Below, in pieces: positions 10,022-20,230 of a DNA stretch of 64,000 nucleotides (the first letter of the stretch is position 1; each line of letters begins with the position of its first letter). The position numbers and the translations under genes are program-made. Source of the DNA: Aspergillus flavus (taxonomy: Eukaryota > Ascomycota > Eurotiomycetes > Eurotiales > Aspergillaceae); assembly GCF_009017415.1 (NCBI RefSeq), contig NC_092409.1:2232001-2296000 (forward strand), read 5' to 3'. Under the pieces are notes generated by a model. The model had not been told where the DNA came from. It ran no database searches and saw nothing but the letters and a program-made list of their open reading frames with translations.

Positions 10022-11683
10022 ATGAGGACGTCTAGAACAATTCTGCCCATAATTACTCTAGGGCTGGGATCCCTGACCACAGGCCACCCTACAGAAGAAA
10101 ATTTGCTCGAGATGATGAGGACTGTGGAGCATATTGACAAGAGATGCCCTTATTCAGATATGCATCATCAATTCAGGGCGGGTGTGCATAAGCGTTTGCT
10201 GATGGATTCTATGAACTCTCCAATTGATAGTACGTCTTTCCCATACGCACTATGTATGACTGTGGCTGAAGGATTATTGAAATAAAGTCACAGGGGACCA
10301 TGCCTTCCAGCCTCCAGACTTTGAGAAAGGTGACCAGCGTGGACCTTGTCCTGGTCTGAACGCCTTGGCGAACCATGCATATATCCCTCACAACGGTGTC
10401 GTGTCTGTAAGTGAAGGCCTGCGTCTTTAACGACCCACAGGAGTCCATGCCTGACAATTCATAGTTCACCAATGTAGTTGCTGCCACCAATGAAGGTAGG
10501 TTTATTTTCATTTCCCAGGCACCAAATTTACCAGACTGACGACTATAGTATACGGGATGGGAGTCGATCTTGCGACGATCCTCGGCGCGATGGGTACAGT
10601 TTGGACAGGAAATCCACTGTCTTTAGACCCCAGCTTTTCCATCGGGGGAAGGGATACAGGCGTGAACAATCTTCTAGGAAATCTTGGGGGTCTCCTTGGT
10701 TCGTTCGTCACCGAGAATACTACTGATATCTATCTCTAAACTGTCGCAGGCGAGCCACGAGGCCTTATTGGCTCCCACAATTTCATTGAATCCGATTCCT
10801 CCAATACGCGCGATGACCTCTATACAACCGGCAACAACCACGCTCTCAACATGAGCAAGTTTATGGAATGGTATAACATGTCTACGGACGGCACATTCAG
10901 CATGGACCTGATGGCAAAACGAGCGAAGATTCGTATGGACCAAACCAAGCAGAGCAATCCAGAATTCTACTACGGGCCAGTGACTGGATTGATTGCGCGC
11001 AATGCCGGTTATCTATTCCCGGCAAGACTTTTTCGAAATTATTCACAGGAGAATCCAGAGGGCGTTTTGAGTAAGATCTAAGGCCGACGGTCAACCCTCG
11101 AAGGCTTGAACTAACCGTTGAATAGCCAAGGAAATAGTTCGTAATTTCTTCGCCATCTACGGCGAAGAAGGAAACTTTACCTATCGGCAAGGATGGGAGA
11201 GAATCCCTGAGAACTGGTACAAGTCTCCAGTAGACTATGGTCTGGTGAAACTTAACCTTGACACCCTTGACTGGCTCCTGAAGTATCCCGAGCTTGGAAG
11301 GTGAGTATCTGCTTCTGTCGACAAGGTTATCGACAAGTATTAATGATAATAGTATCGGAGGAAACACTGGAACCATCAACAGTTTCACAGGAATCGATCT
11401 CTCTGATGCGACAGGTGGCGTCTTCAACCTAACCACCCTCTTAAAGGAGAATAACCTCCTCTGCTTTGCGTTTGAAGCCCTGAAATTCCTCAGCCCGAAC
11501 GCGCTGGCGGGGCTGTACAAGACCTTGTCTATACCGCTGGATATGATCAGTGTTGCGATATCCACATCGCTGTTGAATTTCTCGTGTCCCGCATTCAAAG
11601 ACATGCAGATTGGTGGAAAGCCATTCTGGGAAGCTATCCAGAATGACTTTCCTGGGGCTGCGAAAAGCGGTGGCGCGTTTTGA
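10022..11683 (+). CDS. Secreted heme-thiolate peroxidase (Peroxidase_2, chloroperoxidase / unspecific peroxygenase-like)
   Basis: Seven exons: 10022-10229, 10294-10406, 10465-10495, 10549-10698, 10750-11070, 11126-11300 and 11353-11683, giving 442 aa. The ATG at 10022 starts a signal peptide (RTSRTILPIITLGLGSLTTG). The longer frame from 10004 begins with TTG and is not used. The heme-binding block RGPCPGLNALANH puts the proximal Cys at about residue 88. The distal region GSHNFIESDSS at about residues 177-184 matches the family's acid-base motif (usually EHD or EGD), here ESD. Family members use hydrogen peroxide to halogenate or oxygenate small molecules, and some fungal members act in secondary metabolism. 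The protein is longer than short (about 250 aa) peroxygenases, with a C-terminal part of more than 200 residues. Substrate unknown. Confidence 0.88.
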
Positions 11684-12370
11684 CTGTGCTAATAATGATG
11701 GTGCCTGTAGTAGTACTCAAAGAGAGCTCATATCATCTTACTCCGCACTATCGTTGAATCTCTTTTTTGTTTGTTCCTTTACGGTTAAGTTCGTGAACCC
11801 GCGCACGGGATGAGGTTCCTGGGCATCACCACCAATGAGAAGCGCCCGAAGCCTCCAGCCACCCACTTTGTTGCATAAGTGTATGTCTTTTGCTGAGAGT
11901 CAGTGTGTCCACTGTCCACATCAATTCCACTTCATTCCAATCTAATTTCTTTCTCTTGCCTCCCCTTACCAATCTCCCGACTTTCCCGCTCTCAAGACTT
12001 TGGTTCCATTGAGTCCGGTCCCAACATCTTTTGGGAGTCTTGTTCTCGTCTCCGTATCACTTCAGTGGAACAAGTTCCTGGATTTTCTCCGCTAATTCAT
12101 CCACATAGCCTAAGCAATTCTGGACTCCAGCGGTGGAGACAAAGCCACTGCAGCAAAGAGCCTAGATTCTGGAATTGTGCGCCTCTGCAGCAACCCACTC
12201 CGCAACTAGCTACTGCCTCATCGCCACAATTGAGCTGCATACGAGGACACGCACACACAGCCATTTCCACCCATCTTGCCCTCAGGACAAGGGAAGCATC
12301 TCGCACGAGCTCAAATTCCCCCAGTTTCTTGCATACACAGTAAGCGAGCCGAAAGGTCTACCGAAAGAAA
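11684..12370. other. Intergenic / 5' leader of the next gene
   Basis: No coding feature supported. Pyrimidine-rich patches near 11930-12000 are consistent with a promoter or leader for the gene starting at 12371. Confidence 0.5.
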
Positions 12371-12847
12371 ATGGGCTGGTTTGATACACAATCTTCCGTT
12401 TCCTCTTCTCACTCGGGACGTAAACGCTCTCCTTCTCGCCGGTCAACGTATTCCACCCATCATTCCCGGCACTCTGCTCCTTCAATCTTTAGTTTCAACG
12501 GCGGAGGCAGCCGCAGCCGCGCCGGCCGATCCAGTCCATCGGCCTACTCGTCCTCGTCGCGACGAGCACGACCTCGGTCTGGCTTCGTCCAAAAGGTAGT
12601 CCATATCATCAAAAGGCTGCTACGTGACATCTACAAATATGCCCGTGAGCACCCAATCAAGGTGCTGCTCCTAGTTCTCATACCGCTTCTTACAAGCGGT
12701 GTTTTGCAGAAACTGTTCGCCATGATTGGCATTCGTCTGCCCAAGAACATCTTTGGCGGTCAAGGTGGACAATCCCGAGATGGTGGCAAGAAGGGCATCA
12801 TGGAGCACTTGAACTCGTTCATGAGCATTGCTAAAATGATCATGTAA
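12371..12847 (+). CDS. Small conserved-type fungal protein with one transmembrane segment
   Basis: Single exon, 158 aa, starting with MGWFDTQSS. Residues 1-75 are rich in Ser, Arg and His with SR repeats and are probably disordered. Residues about 76-92 are basic (QKVVHIIKRLLRDIYKYA). A hydrophobic helix (IKVLLLVLIPLLTSGVL) then spans roughly 97-113. The tail is Gly/Lys-rich and ends in a short amphipathic stretch (HLNSFMSIAKMIM). The layout suggests a tail-proximal membrane anchor with a cytosolic basic N-terminus. I do not recognise the family and give no function. It is convergent with the J-protein gene. Confidence 0.7.
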   Translation: MGWFDTQSSVSSSHSGRKRSPSRRSTYSTHHSRHSAPSIFSFNGGGSRSRAGRSSPSAYSSSSRRARPRSGFVQKVVHIIKRLLRDIYKYAREHPIKVLLLVLIPLLTSGVLQKLFAMIGIRLPKNIFGGQGGQSRDGGKKGIMEHLNSFMSIAKMIM

Positions 12848-13318
12848 GGAGTGAAACGCTCTATATCTCAATCTAGGCTGTGCGGTCTAGCGGAGCGCTT
12901 GGCTGGGAAATGACCATTGTATGATGGGTGTGCGGGAAGGTAAAGACATCTACGATCATGATGACAATGATGACATGATATAAACTTGGTTTTCGGTAAC
13001 TTGTTAATCGCTTTCGTTTTTCGTGACTTATTATATGTGATATTGGAGGGTTAGCTGCAATTCTACCGAATTCTTCTTCTTTTTGGGCGTGTATAGGTAC
13101 ATCTAAATTGGTTTGTTTGAACCGTACAATATCTACTCCCGACGTGGTGCAATTGACTGCGAAGGGCTCAATGGTATGCATTTCTATACCTCAAGTATTG
13201 CACATTTATTTATACATGTTTGGGATGACGACTCTCCTGGAAGACAAGCATCGAGGATCCAAATTAGAAGATCATGAGTAGTCAAACAGGAAACGGGATG
13301 CTTTCTATATCAGTCTCG
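12848..13318. other. Convergent intergenic region
   Basis: This lies between two 3' ends (12847 plus strand and 13319 minus strand). It is expected to hold both 3' UTRs and polyadenylation sites. No gene seen. Confidence 0.55.
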
Positions 13319-14641
13319 TCAAGACTTCTGAGAGCGCTTTCCTCGTCTTCTCGATACTCGACTTTTAGGTGCCACGGCAGAATCGTTGGCTTGCTCAATA
13401 GTCTGTTCCGGTACCTCGGACGGCTCCTCATCGACGATCTCGCCACCTGCGGCGCTGGAAGCTCCGAGCAATCTGCCAACAGTTTTATGATAAAACCAGA
13501 TGGGCACGCGGAACAACATAGTGTCGCGCACCGTGGGGCGCTGTATTTCATCGATATCAAGTAGGAATTCTTGCTTCTCACCATCTTCCGTTTCTTCCTC
13601 CAAGAACACTTTGCCAACGGAATCAACGATCAGGACCTTCCCATTCTCCGCGATCACCCTTTTCCTCTCTCCGGACGGCTCCGTGGACTCGCCTGTCGGG
13701 GTCGCAGTACCAGAGTTTCGGGAACTTGCCCGGTTTCCTTTTTTGCTTTCCTTGCGATTCTCCTTCTCCATCATGCGTTTCTGGCGGCGATTGATAGGCA
13801 CTGCACTCGTTTCCGCTTCGGGTGTCGGAGCTGGGGCAGGTGCGGTAACATTGGCTGAATCCACGCCTGGAATACCACGAACCCCTAGCTCATCTCCCCA
13901 GGCAGCCCTCCTCGCCTGACGGATATACCGGTCAACGAACTCGCGCTGGCGTTTCCAACCAAGAAACAAAGCAGCATAATGAGCACCACCACCAAAAGCC
14001 AAAAACAGGCCAGTCAAGACGGATCCTAGCCCCGGGCGAAAGCGCGAATAGTAATAACCGGTACCCTTCCACTTGGGGAAGCCATTTTTCAAGAAGTAGT
14101 CGTAACGCTCTCGGCCCGGCCCACGAAGGATATTTGCAACGGTATTCAAACGGGAAGCACGGTCATGAGCCTTCTTCACGGCGGCGTCAATTTCTCGCTT
14201 ACTCGGGCCCTGATTGACGTGGATGCCTGGCTTCTTGTTTTTGGCTCGGGATTTATCCTTGGAAGCATTGGCGATGAAGGATCGCTTGACTTTGTCCGGG
14301 TGTAGGAGGCGAGATTTCTTGCGATATGCTTTGTTGATGTCGTCCTGGTTGGCATTAGGTTGGATACCGAGGAAATCTGTTGGTATAATTGTCAGAGCAT
14401 GGTACAGTACGGGAAAGGGGGAACAAAAGGTAGCGCACCGTAAAATGTCACATTTGTACCCTCCGTCGCGGCAACTTCATCACGGAGGGAGAAGATTTCA
14501 TAGTCTGGAGATGAAATGCGGTTAGGAAGATATTGGTCATACAAGGGGAAGTAAGTAGGGTAGCTGACCGTCCTTAGTCCAGGCCGTCGCAAGAACACAC
14601 AGGACAGCAAACACGACCAAGCGGAGTGCTGTGGACTTCAT
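13319..14641 (-). CDS. erj5: ER-membrane DnaJ-domain co-chaperone, Erj5 type
   Basis: Three exons, 14641-14569, 14504-14439 and 14376-13319, give 398 aa. A signal sequence (KSTALRLVVFAVLCVLATAW) is followed by a J domain starting near residue 25 (DYEIFSLRDEV...), with the HPD tripeptide in KSRLLHPDKVKR. The J domain is extended by a basic insertion before the last helix (RLNTVANILRGPGRERYDYFL), as in Erj5 proteins. A transmembrane helix follows (GSVLTGLFLAFGGGAHYAALFLG). The rest is a charged cytosolic tail with KENRKESKKG-like stretches. Erj5 stimulates ER Hsp70 and supports folding; the exact partner here is inferred from yeast. Splice phases join the J domain without gaps. Confidence 0.9.
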
Positions 14642-15959
14642 CTTTTGGCGATGAGGGGAGCGGTCAAGCCGCTGGACCCGAAGTCAATTGGAAGGAGAGT
14701 AGCGCGGGAGAATTACTCAATGAGGCCAACACACACACACACACCCACTATGAGTTGTGGAGGATTATTATTTCCTGGCGAACAATTCCTATTCGACTAT
14801 GTTACCCTATCATTCTCAGGCAAATAACCTAAGCTATGATCTGTCATCAGGCACCAAGGCGGTCAGGTAACATATACGGTACGGAAACAGGAAGGTGAAT
14901 CATGAGTGATCCATGGCTACCCAATGTGACGAACCCGGATTGGAGGACGATCCACCTTCCGCAGGGCAACGACGTGGACCAATGATGGTTACATAAATTT
15001 GTTGACAAGTAAGGCGAGAGTTGAGGAGGAGAAAGACAGTTGGATAGTCCGAGCGGGAAATTCATTCGCTACTAGGGATTCTGAGGAGTGGGAGGGGAGA
15101 GTGTTGGGTTTACAATAAATGCAGCGTTGTCCCTGTTCAAGTTTGTTGTTCCTTTCCCCTTCTCTAACTGTACCTGTCTCGTATGTATACCAGTACCGAG
15201 TACCAACCAGTACCAGGACCTTAAGTACTGTACCTACTAGTATATCACCTCCAGAAGTGGGTTGGAAGATGATGGAGTAAGAGAGGGCGCCGGATCGAAG
15301 TGACGAGATGGCTGTCGCTCTTACTGCAACGTGAAAATCAGCTCCTCCATCTCCTCTGGACCGTGGTTGGAACTGGTCGTCTTCGTCTTTGTCTCCAAAC
15401 CCAATCCGGTCTCAGCCAAATCCACTTCTATTCTTAGCGGTGAAAGGCCCATGAATCCGGGGAACCACATCTACATACTATTTTCCTCTCTCTTTATGAG
15501 TCAGATGTGGACAAGATCTTTCTTCCTTTCTTTCATTGTCGTCCTTTTTTCTCTTACAATCGACTTCCTCTCTGAGAGAGACTGGCCATCTCTCCCTTGA
15601 TCGCCAAAGGGTGATTGAAACTTCCAAGTTGTGGCTGCCTTGCAAGGCGGCTGGATCGTCTGTGCTTATTTGGCTCGGTCCATTTAAAAGTCCAGACAAA
15701 AATACGTACTGACCGAAAGGGTTAAACGTCTTTTACTTTTTCTTCAGTGCTTTTCGGGCCAACTAAACCATTACCATTACCTATACTTTCCCCTTTTTCA
15801 CCCTCGGAATTCCTTTCTTCGGTCTGCCTTGATCACTTTCTGGCTCTCCTTCGCGCACGCGTCCCGCAAATCCCTTTCGCACGATCTTAAAGTTCCTATC
15901 ACCTCCTATTCAATCACCATATTTTCCGTGATTATCCTAATTCCTTCGCAATCACCATA
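14642..15959. other. Divergent intergenic region (J-protein / PRA1)
   Basis: About 1.3 kb shared by two divergent promoters. It contains an (AC)8 repeat at 14729-14744 and pyrimidine-rich stretches at 15480-15600 and 15720-15850, typical of fungal leaders. No gene supported. Confidence 0.55.
14729..14744. repeat. (AC)8 microsatellite
   Basis: Eight uninterrupted AC units just upstream of the J-protein gene. Confidence 0.9.
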
Positions 15960-16484
15960 ATGAGCCCAATTCAGATTCCCGTCGATGCGATCACCTCGCG
16001 CTTCGGTGAGCGCTTTAACAGCCTCCGATCACAATCCCTAGGCTCTCGTTTCGCCAACCTCCGGCCCATTTCCGAGTTTCTTGACGTCAAACGGGTCTCC
16101 AAGCCGGCCAACTTCGGCGAGGTTCAGAGCCGTGTGAACTACAACCTGTCTTACTTTTCTAGCAACTATGCCGCGGTCTTCGCGATGCTCAGCATCTACA
16201 GCTTGCTGACGAACTTTATGTTGCTTTTCGTGATCATCTTGGTTACTGGTGGCTTGTACGGGATCGGAAAGCTTCAGGGCCGCGACCTTGATCTGGGATT
16301 TGCCCGGTTCAACACTTCCCAGCTTTACACCGGATTGCTGATTGTGGCGGTCCCTCTCGGCTTCTTGGCTTCTCCCATCAGCACTGTACTGTGGCTGATT
16401 GGGGCTACTGGCGTGTGTGTCTTTGGCCACGCCGCTTTTCTGGATAAACCGATCGAGAATGCTTTTTCAGAGGAGGCGGTCTAG
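15960..16484 (+). CDS. PRA1 / Yip3 family prenylated-Rab acceptor protein
   Basis: Intronless, 174 aa. The N-terminal 60 residues are hydrophilic (LRPISEFLDVKRVSKPANFGEVQSR). The PRA1 core follows, with a conserved VNYNLSYFSSNYA motif. Two long hydrophobic hairpins span about 73-103 and 120-156, separated by a short GKLQGRDLDLGFARF loop. PRA1 proteins sit in ER/Golgi membranes and help recycle prenylated Rab GTPases. The stop is at 16482-16484. Another coding frame on the same strand starts only 26 bases later, which is unusual spacing for a filamentous fungus. Confidence 0.9.
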   Translation: MSPIQIPVDAITSRFGERFNSLRSQSLGSRFANLRPISEFLDVKRVSKPANFGEVQSRVNYNLSYFSSNYAAVFAMLSIYSLLTNFMLLFVIILVTGGLYGIGKLQGRDLDLGFARFNTSQLYTGLLIVAVPLGFLASPISTVLWLIGATGVCVFGHAAFLDKPIENAFSEEAV

Positions 16485-16510
16485 GTGGTCGGCCGCGAAC
16501 TCCTTACGGT

Positions 16511-17578
16511 ATGCCCCAATGGGGAAGACCACCAGGGGCACAACGGGGGAGACAAACCGGGAGATGGGCGGATCCGTGGGTGGAAGGTGACCCACGGATC
16601 GAGGAGATTAATAGTGAGGACGAGTACCTTCTGCGGGATAACCGGGACTTTTACGCAAAACAATTGACTGGTATGGACATGGATGAAATCTTAGGATGGC
16701 GGAAACGGATGTTGGAATATGACAAGCTTTCTGATGAGACCGGATTTGTCGATGGGATGGATTATAACTTGCATGAAGACGGGGATAGTACGGTGGCTTA
16801 TGCGGTTCAGCTTGCTTTGAAAGATAAAGAGGAATGGCACGTGGAACATGCCCTGGAACGGATTCGACGCGCGCAAATGCTGGGACAGAAAAATGTACGA
16901 TTATCGAAACGAGAACTCGAGGCACTGGAACGCAAGCGAATGCAGACCGGTGGCAAGAGAGATTCTACACGTGGAAACCCCACCACTAAGGGTTCTAGGT
17001 CGAGGGATAGCCCCGCGTCAGACGTACAGCGACGCGGATCCAGTATATCGCAGGGCGAACAGACCACACCATATCGACTTGCCGGTAGCAGTTGGGCCCG
17101 CAGCTCCGATGCTCCGTCTCGACAATCTCAACCACCTGTTCCGTCCCCTAAGTCCTCACTTCGATATTCTGAGCGGCATTCCACTAGATCCCCGCAAGCG
17201 TCCTTAAGAGGTACAGCCTCCGCATATCCTCTCCCGGATGACCCCGGCTGGGTGCCTCCGTATCAGCTTCCTTCTTCAAGAGATCGGCATTTGCATGCAA
17301 GGCGTAGCTCAGTGGATCCTCTGCAGGGAGCCTCACGGCGACCATCTTCCTACATGTCAACATACCAAGCCGTCGCTAGCCCCAGTGTCCGGGGCTCATT
17401 CACCCCTCGAAAGACTGCATTGCGATCTACGGTGGGGGGGTCACACGACGACGATGACGAGGAAAGCGATTCAGACGACAATGACCGAGTACATATCGTG
17501 GATGTGGTTGGGCGCAAAGTGCCGACGGGTCGCACAGCAGTCGGCAGAGGAAGCCGTCAACGCCGCCGCCGTTCTTAG
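16511..17578 (+). CDS. Fungal conserved protein with charged N-terminal domain and disordered C-terminus
   Basis: Intronless, 355 aa. Residues 25-145 form a charged, mostly helical block (DNRDFYAKQLTGMDMDEIL, then KRMLEYDKLSDETGFVDGMD, then ALERIRRAQMLGQKNVRLSK). I believe this is a fungus-restricted uncharacterised family. Residues 150-320 are Ser/Arg/Pro-rich low complexity. An acidic patch (DDDDEESDSDDNDR) and a basic end (RQRRRRS) follow. The acidic and basic tail suggests nucleic-acid or chromatin contact, but that is speculation. The start was chosen as the first ATG after the PRA1 stop. Shared transcription with PRA1 is possible. Confidence 0.75.
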   Translation: MPQWGRPPGAQRGRQTGRWADPWVEGDPRIEEINSEDEYLLRDNRDFYAKQLTGMDMDEILGWRKRMLEYDKLSDETGFVDGMDYNLHEDGDSTVAYAVQLALKDKEEWHVEHALERIRRAQMLGQKNVRLSKRELEALERKRMQTGGKRDSTRGNPTTKGSRSRDSPASDVQRRGSSISQGEQTTPYRLAGSSWARSSDAPSRQSQPPVPSPKSSLRYSERHSTRSPQASLRGTASAYPLPDDPGWVPPYQLPSSRDRHLHARRSSVDPLQGASRRPSSYMSTYQAVASPSVRGSFTPRKTALRSTVGGSHDDDDEESDSDDNDRVHIVDVVGRKVPTGRTAVGRGSRQRRRRS

Positions 17579-18850
17579 ATTCTGAAGTTTCCCAGTGTTG
17601 TGCTCCTTGTTGATGTCTAGTGGGAATTATCTCTTTGGTTTGTCTTGGGTTACTGCTTGGGTGGAATTTGGAACCATTGTGGCTTTGCTGCAACAGACGT
17701 AATGGAGTTCAGTATTGATGAATAATATAGATTTTTTTCTTCTTCTTTTTTCTTTTTTTGCCCTTCTGCCTGATAATATCATGGTTTGTCTAAAAGTTGT
17801 GAGCGAAATTGACGAAGAGTAATGCATAACAAGAACTATTTATAGCACGGCAGGCGGTAAAACACACACATACTTTCATAAATTTCGAGATCTACGGATG
17901 AGAGCTTTTATACTCCTGACTCATTAGTCTCGGGAAATGAGGTATAATATTATGCCGCGGAACCAGACACCTTTGTCACTGCCCATGTTGGAGGTTTCAA
18001 TTTGTGGCCGTTTCTCGGGCATGAGGTTACGTTAACCTGTCCTGTGAGTACGTTGAGAGTTATGGGGGATCTTCGGAATTAAGAGATCTCCGGTGATGAC
18101 GTCGACAGACGCCGGCACGGTGAAGTCATCAAAATTTTTCGAGTAGTAAAACTAAGTATACTTAAGTCGCTCTCCTTCTCTCCCCGAGTCGCCAATTCAA
18201 GAGGTACTCTTGTTGCATGATAAAGGCCGATCGACTAACGGTTCTTTTTGGCCACTGGTTATTGTTCGTTCGTTTCCCCCAGCCTCTACAGCTCCCGGAT
18301 ATATAAATTCAATAAAAATAGTAGACTATCAATTGTTGTCTATCCTTTTTAAAAACCAGTTCATTCTTCCACCACTCCTCATTCATATTATTCTTCTTCC
18401 TTTTGTTCCTCCAGTCTTTTCCCGACCGTACCCACTACGGCTCCTCGCCCGTTACTGCTACCCCTATAGCTGTATATCGCTAATAAGCGCGTGGGTTGGA
18501 CAGATTTTCAACCACCCGTAAAACTGATCAGCGCCGAGAGTTGCACGCTAGGCATCATTGTGTAAGTTCCGTCTCAGCCACTTCCGCAGTTTCCGGCGTT
18601 TATGATTTACTGCCACTTACATGAATTGTTTTGCCTCCCTGCTGAATTGCTACTTTTTATTTTTTTAAATTTTATTTATTTTTTTTTTTTTTCGCGCGCT
18701 ACATAATCTCTAGTAAGAATATATGGACTGACTTATAAGGTTTTAAACAGTCATTGTACCACTTTCTGTACATTATAAGCTTTCTCCTTGGAATCGACGA
18801 AATACACATATAGAACGAATTAGAGGGTCAGGGAGCAAGGGGTCGTTATA
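17579..18850. other. Intergenic, about 1.3 kb
   Basis: No supportable gene. A 14-base poly-T with TTTA units lies at 18661-18692. A 103-codon open frame at 18210-18521 lacks coding character. Confidence 0.55.
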
Positions 18851-19900
18851 ATGTGGATCATTTCATTCTGGATTTTTCCGGTCATATCGGCCTTCATGTG
18901 GATAGGTATGGCCCTGTCGTCGGTTGAATGTGTGACAAAATAGTAACCATGACTAGCAATGCTACTTGCAATGCTGGGGAGTTGGGCGGTACAGGGCACG
19001 CCGGTATATTCTAGCATGGAAGAAGGACAAACAATTGCGTATGGCGTTGTCTATAATCTGGGTACGATCGGATACTAACCGCGGTTGAATAGGTACATCT
19101 CCGATATTGGCGCACAGGGCCTCAAACCTTTGTTCATCACCGGAAGTGTAATAACGGTTGTATTCCTGGATCTCTCCTTCATCTCCGAACGGTGGCTGCG
19201 ACACGCCGGTCAGCTGGTGCCGAACAAGGGCAGGTTTGACAAAGCCTGCGCCGTTCTTTCGATCTTCTTCTCGATTGCGGGCGCCTTGGGGCTCATTCTC
19301 TTGTCGATTTTCGATACGGTGCGCCACCCGCACATGCACGATGGGTTCCTGGTCATGTTCTTGTAAGTCCGACACACCGACAAGACAATCAGCTGAATAA
19401 GATGCTGACGGTCATAGGGTGGGTTACATTATAAGCGCCATCCTGATTTGCGCCGAGTACCTCCGTCTGGGCGTTTTCTACCGCTCTCAGCATCGGGTCC
19501 TATTCGCCAGCTTTGTAATTAAACTCCTGTTCATTATCATCGAGATCGCCCTCGCCATTGCCTTTGCCGTCCTCGGCAAGAAAGGTCCCAGCAAGAGAAA
19601 CGCAGCAGCTGTTTTGGAATGGGGTATGTGATACTTGAAGCTTGATAAGATGGACACGGGAGCTAACCACGGTTCGCAGTAATCGCCCTCATCTTCACAT
19701 TCTACGTTCTTTCCTTCGTTGTCGACCTGTTACCATCGGTGCGCACTCGCCGCCACGTTCCACAGGGCGAGAAGCGGATCGTGAGGTCTGAGATGGAGAA
19801 TGGCATGGCGCAGCCTAACGCCACGATTGAAGAGCCATTAACGACCGACTCGGCCGGGCCTAATATGGATTATAGCTACTACCGTGGACAGCGCATGTGA
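18851..19900 (+). CDS. sfk1: Sfk1 / FRAG1 / DRAM family multi-spanning membrane protein
   Basis: Five exons, 18851-18905, 18957-19038, 19093-19362, 19418-19623 and 19680-19900, give 277 aa. The product starts MWIISFWIFPVISAFMWI and continues through EEGQTIAYISDIGAQGLKPLFI, the family hallmark after the first luminal/extracellular loop. About six transmembrane helices are visible, then a hydrophilic tail ending SYYRGQRM. In yeast Sfk1 works at the plasma membrane with the PI4-kinase Stt4 and in lipid asymmetry; a parallel role is an inference. Intron 1 uses donor GTATGG at 18906 and acceptor CTAG at 18956. That choice restores the helix MLLAMLGSWAVQG, which other joins lose. Confidence 0.85.
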
Positions 19901-20230
19901 TCGGCCTTGCTTGACATTTTTCATTTCTTTTTTGACTTTCTAGAGTTCGTTTGCATTTACGGTGCATTAGGGTTATGTATGTGCAATATACCTCGGTGGG
20001 GCTGATTTGAGTGATGTATGCTATCCTTGTTTGGCTTTTTATTTTGGTCTTGGATATACCTCTAATGTTTGTGAATATACCGGTTACTTCAATATAACAC
20101 CCGACATGATCAAAGAACTGTATCGTCTATCATTAACATTATCTAGTAGTCCACATCAAGGTTTATCATGTACATGCAATAACAGTATCAACCAACGCCA
20201 AACACCAGTAAACGAGGAAAGACATGGAGA
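19901..20230. other. Convergent intergenic region
   Basis: 3' flanks of the Sfk1-like gene and of the phosphatase gene. No other feature seen. Confidence 0.55.

Noticed and set aside
10897..11604. 235-codon frame antisense to the peroxidase
   Set aside because: It runs across the peroxidase introns and exons and has no family resemblance; a chance shadow.
14729..14744. Short direct repeats considered as a CRISPR-like array
   Set aside because: This is a simple microsatellite with no spacers, in a eukaryotic genome.
18210..18521. 103-codon plus-strand frame
   Set aside because: Low-complexity hydrophobic sequence in T-rich DNA, no splice or family support.
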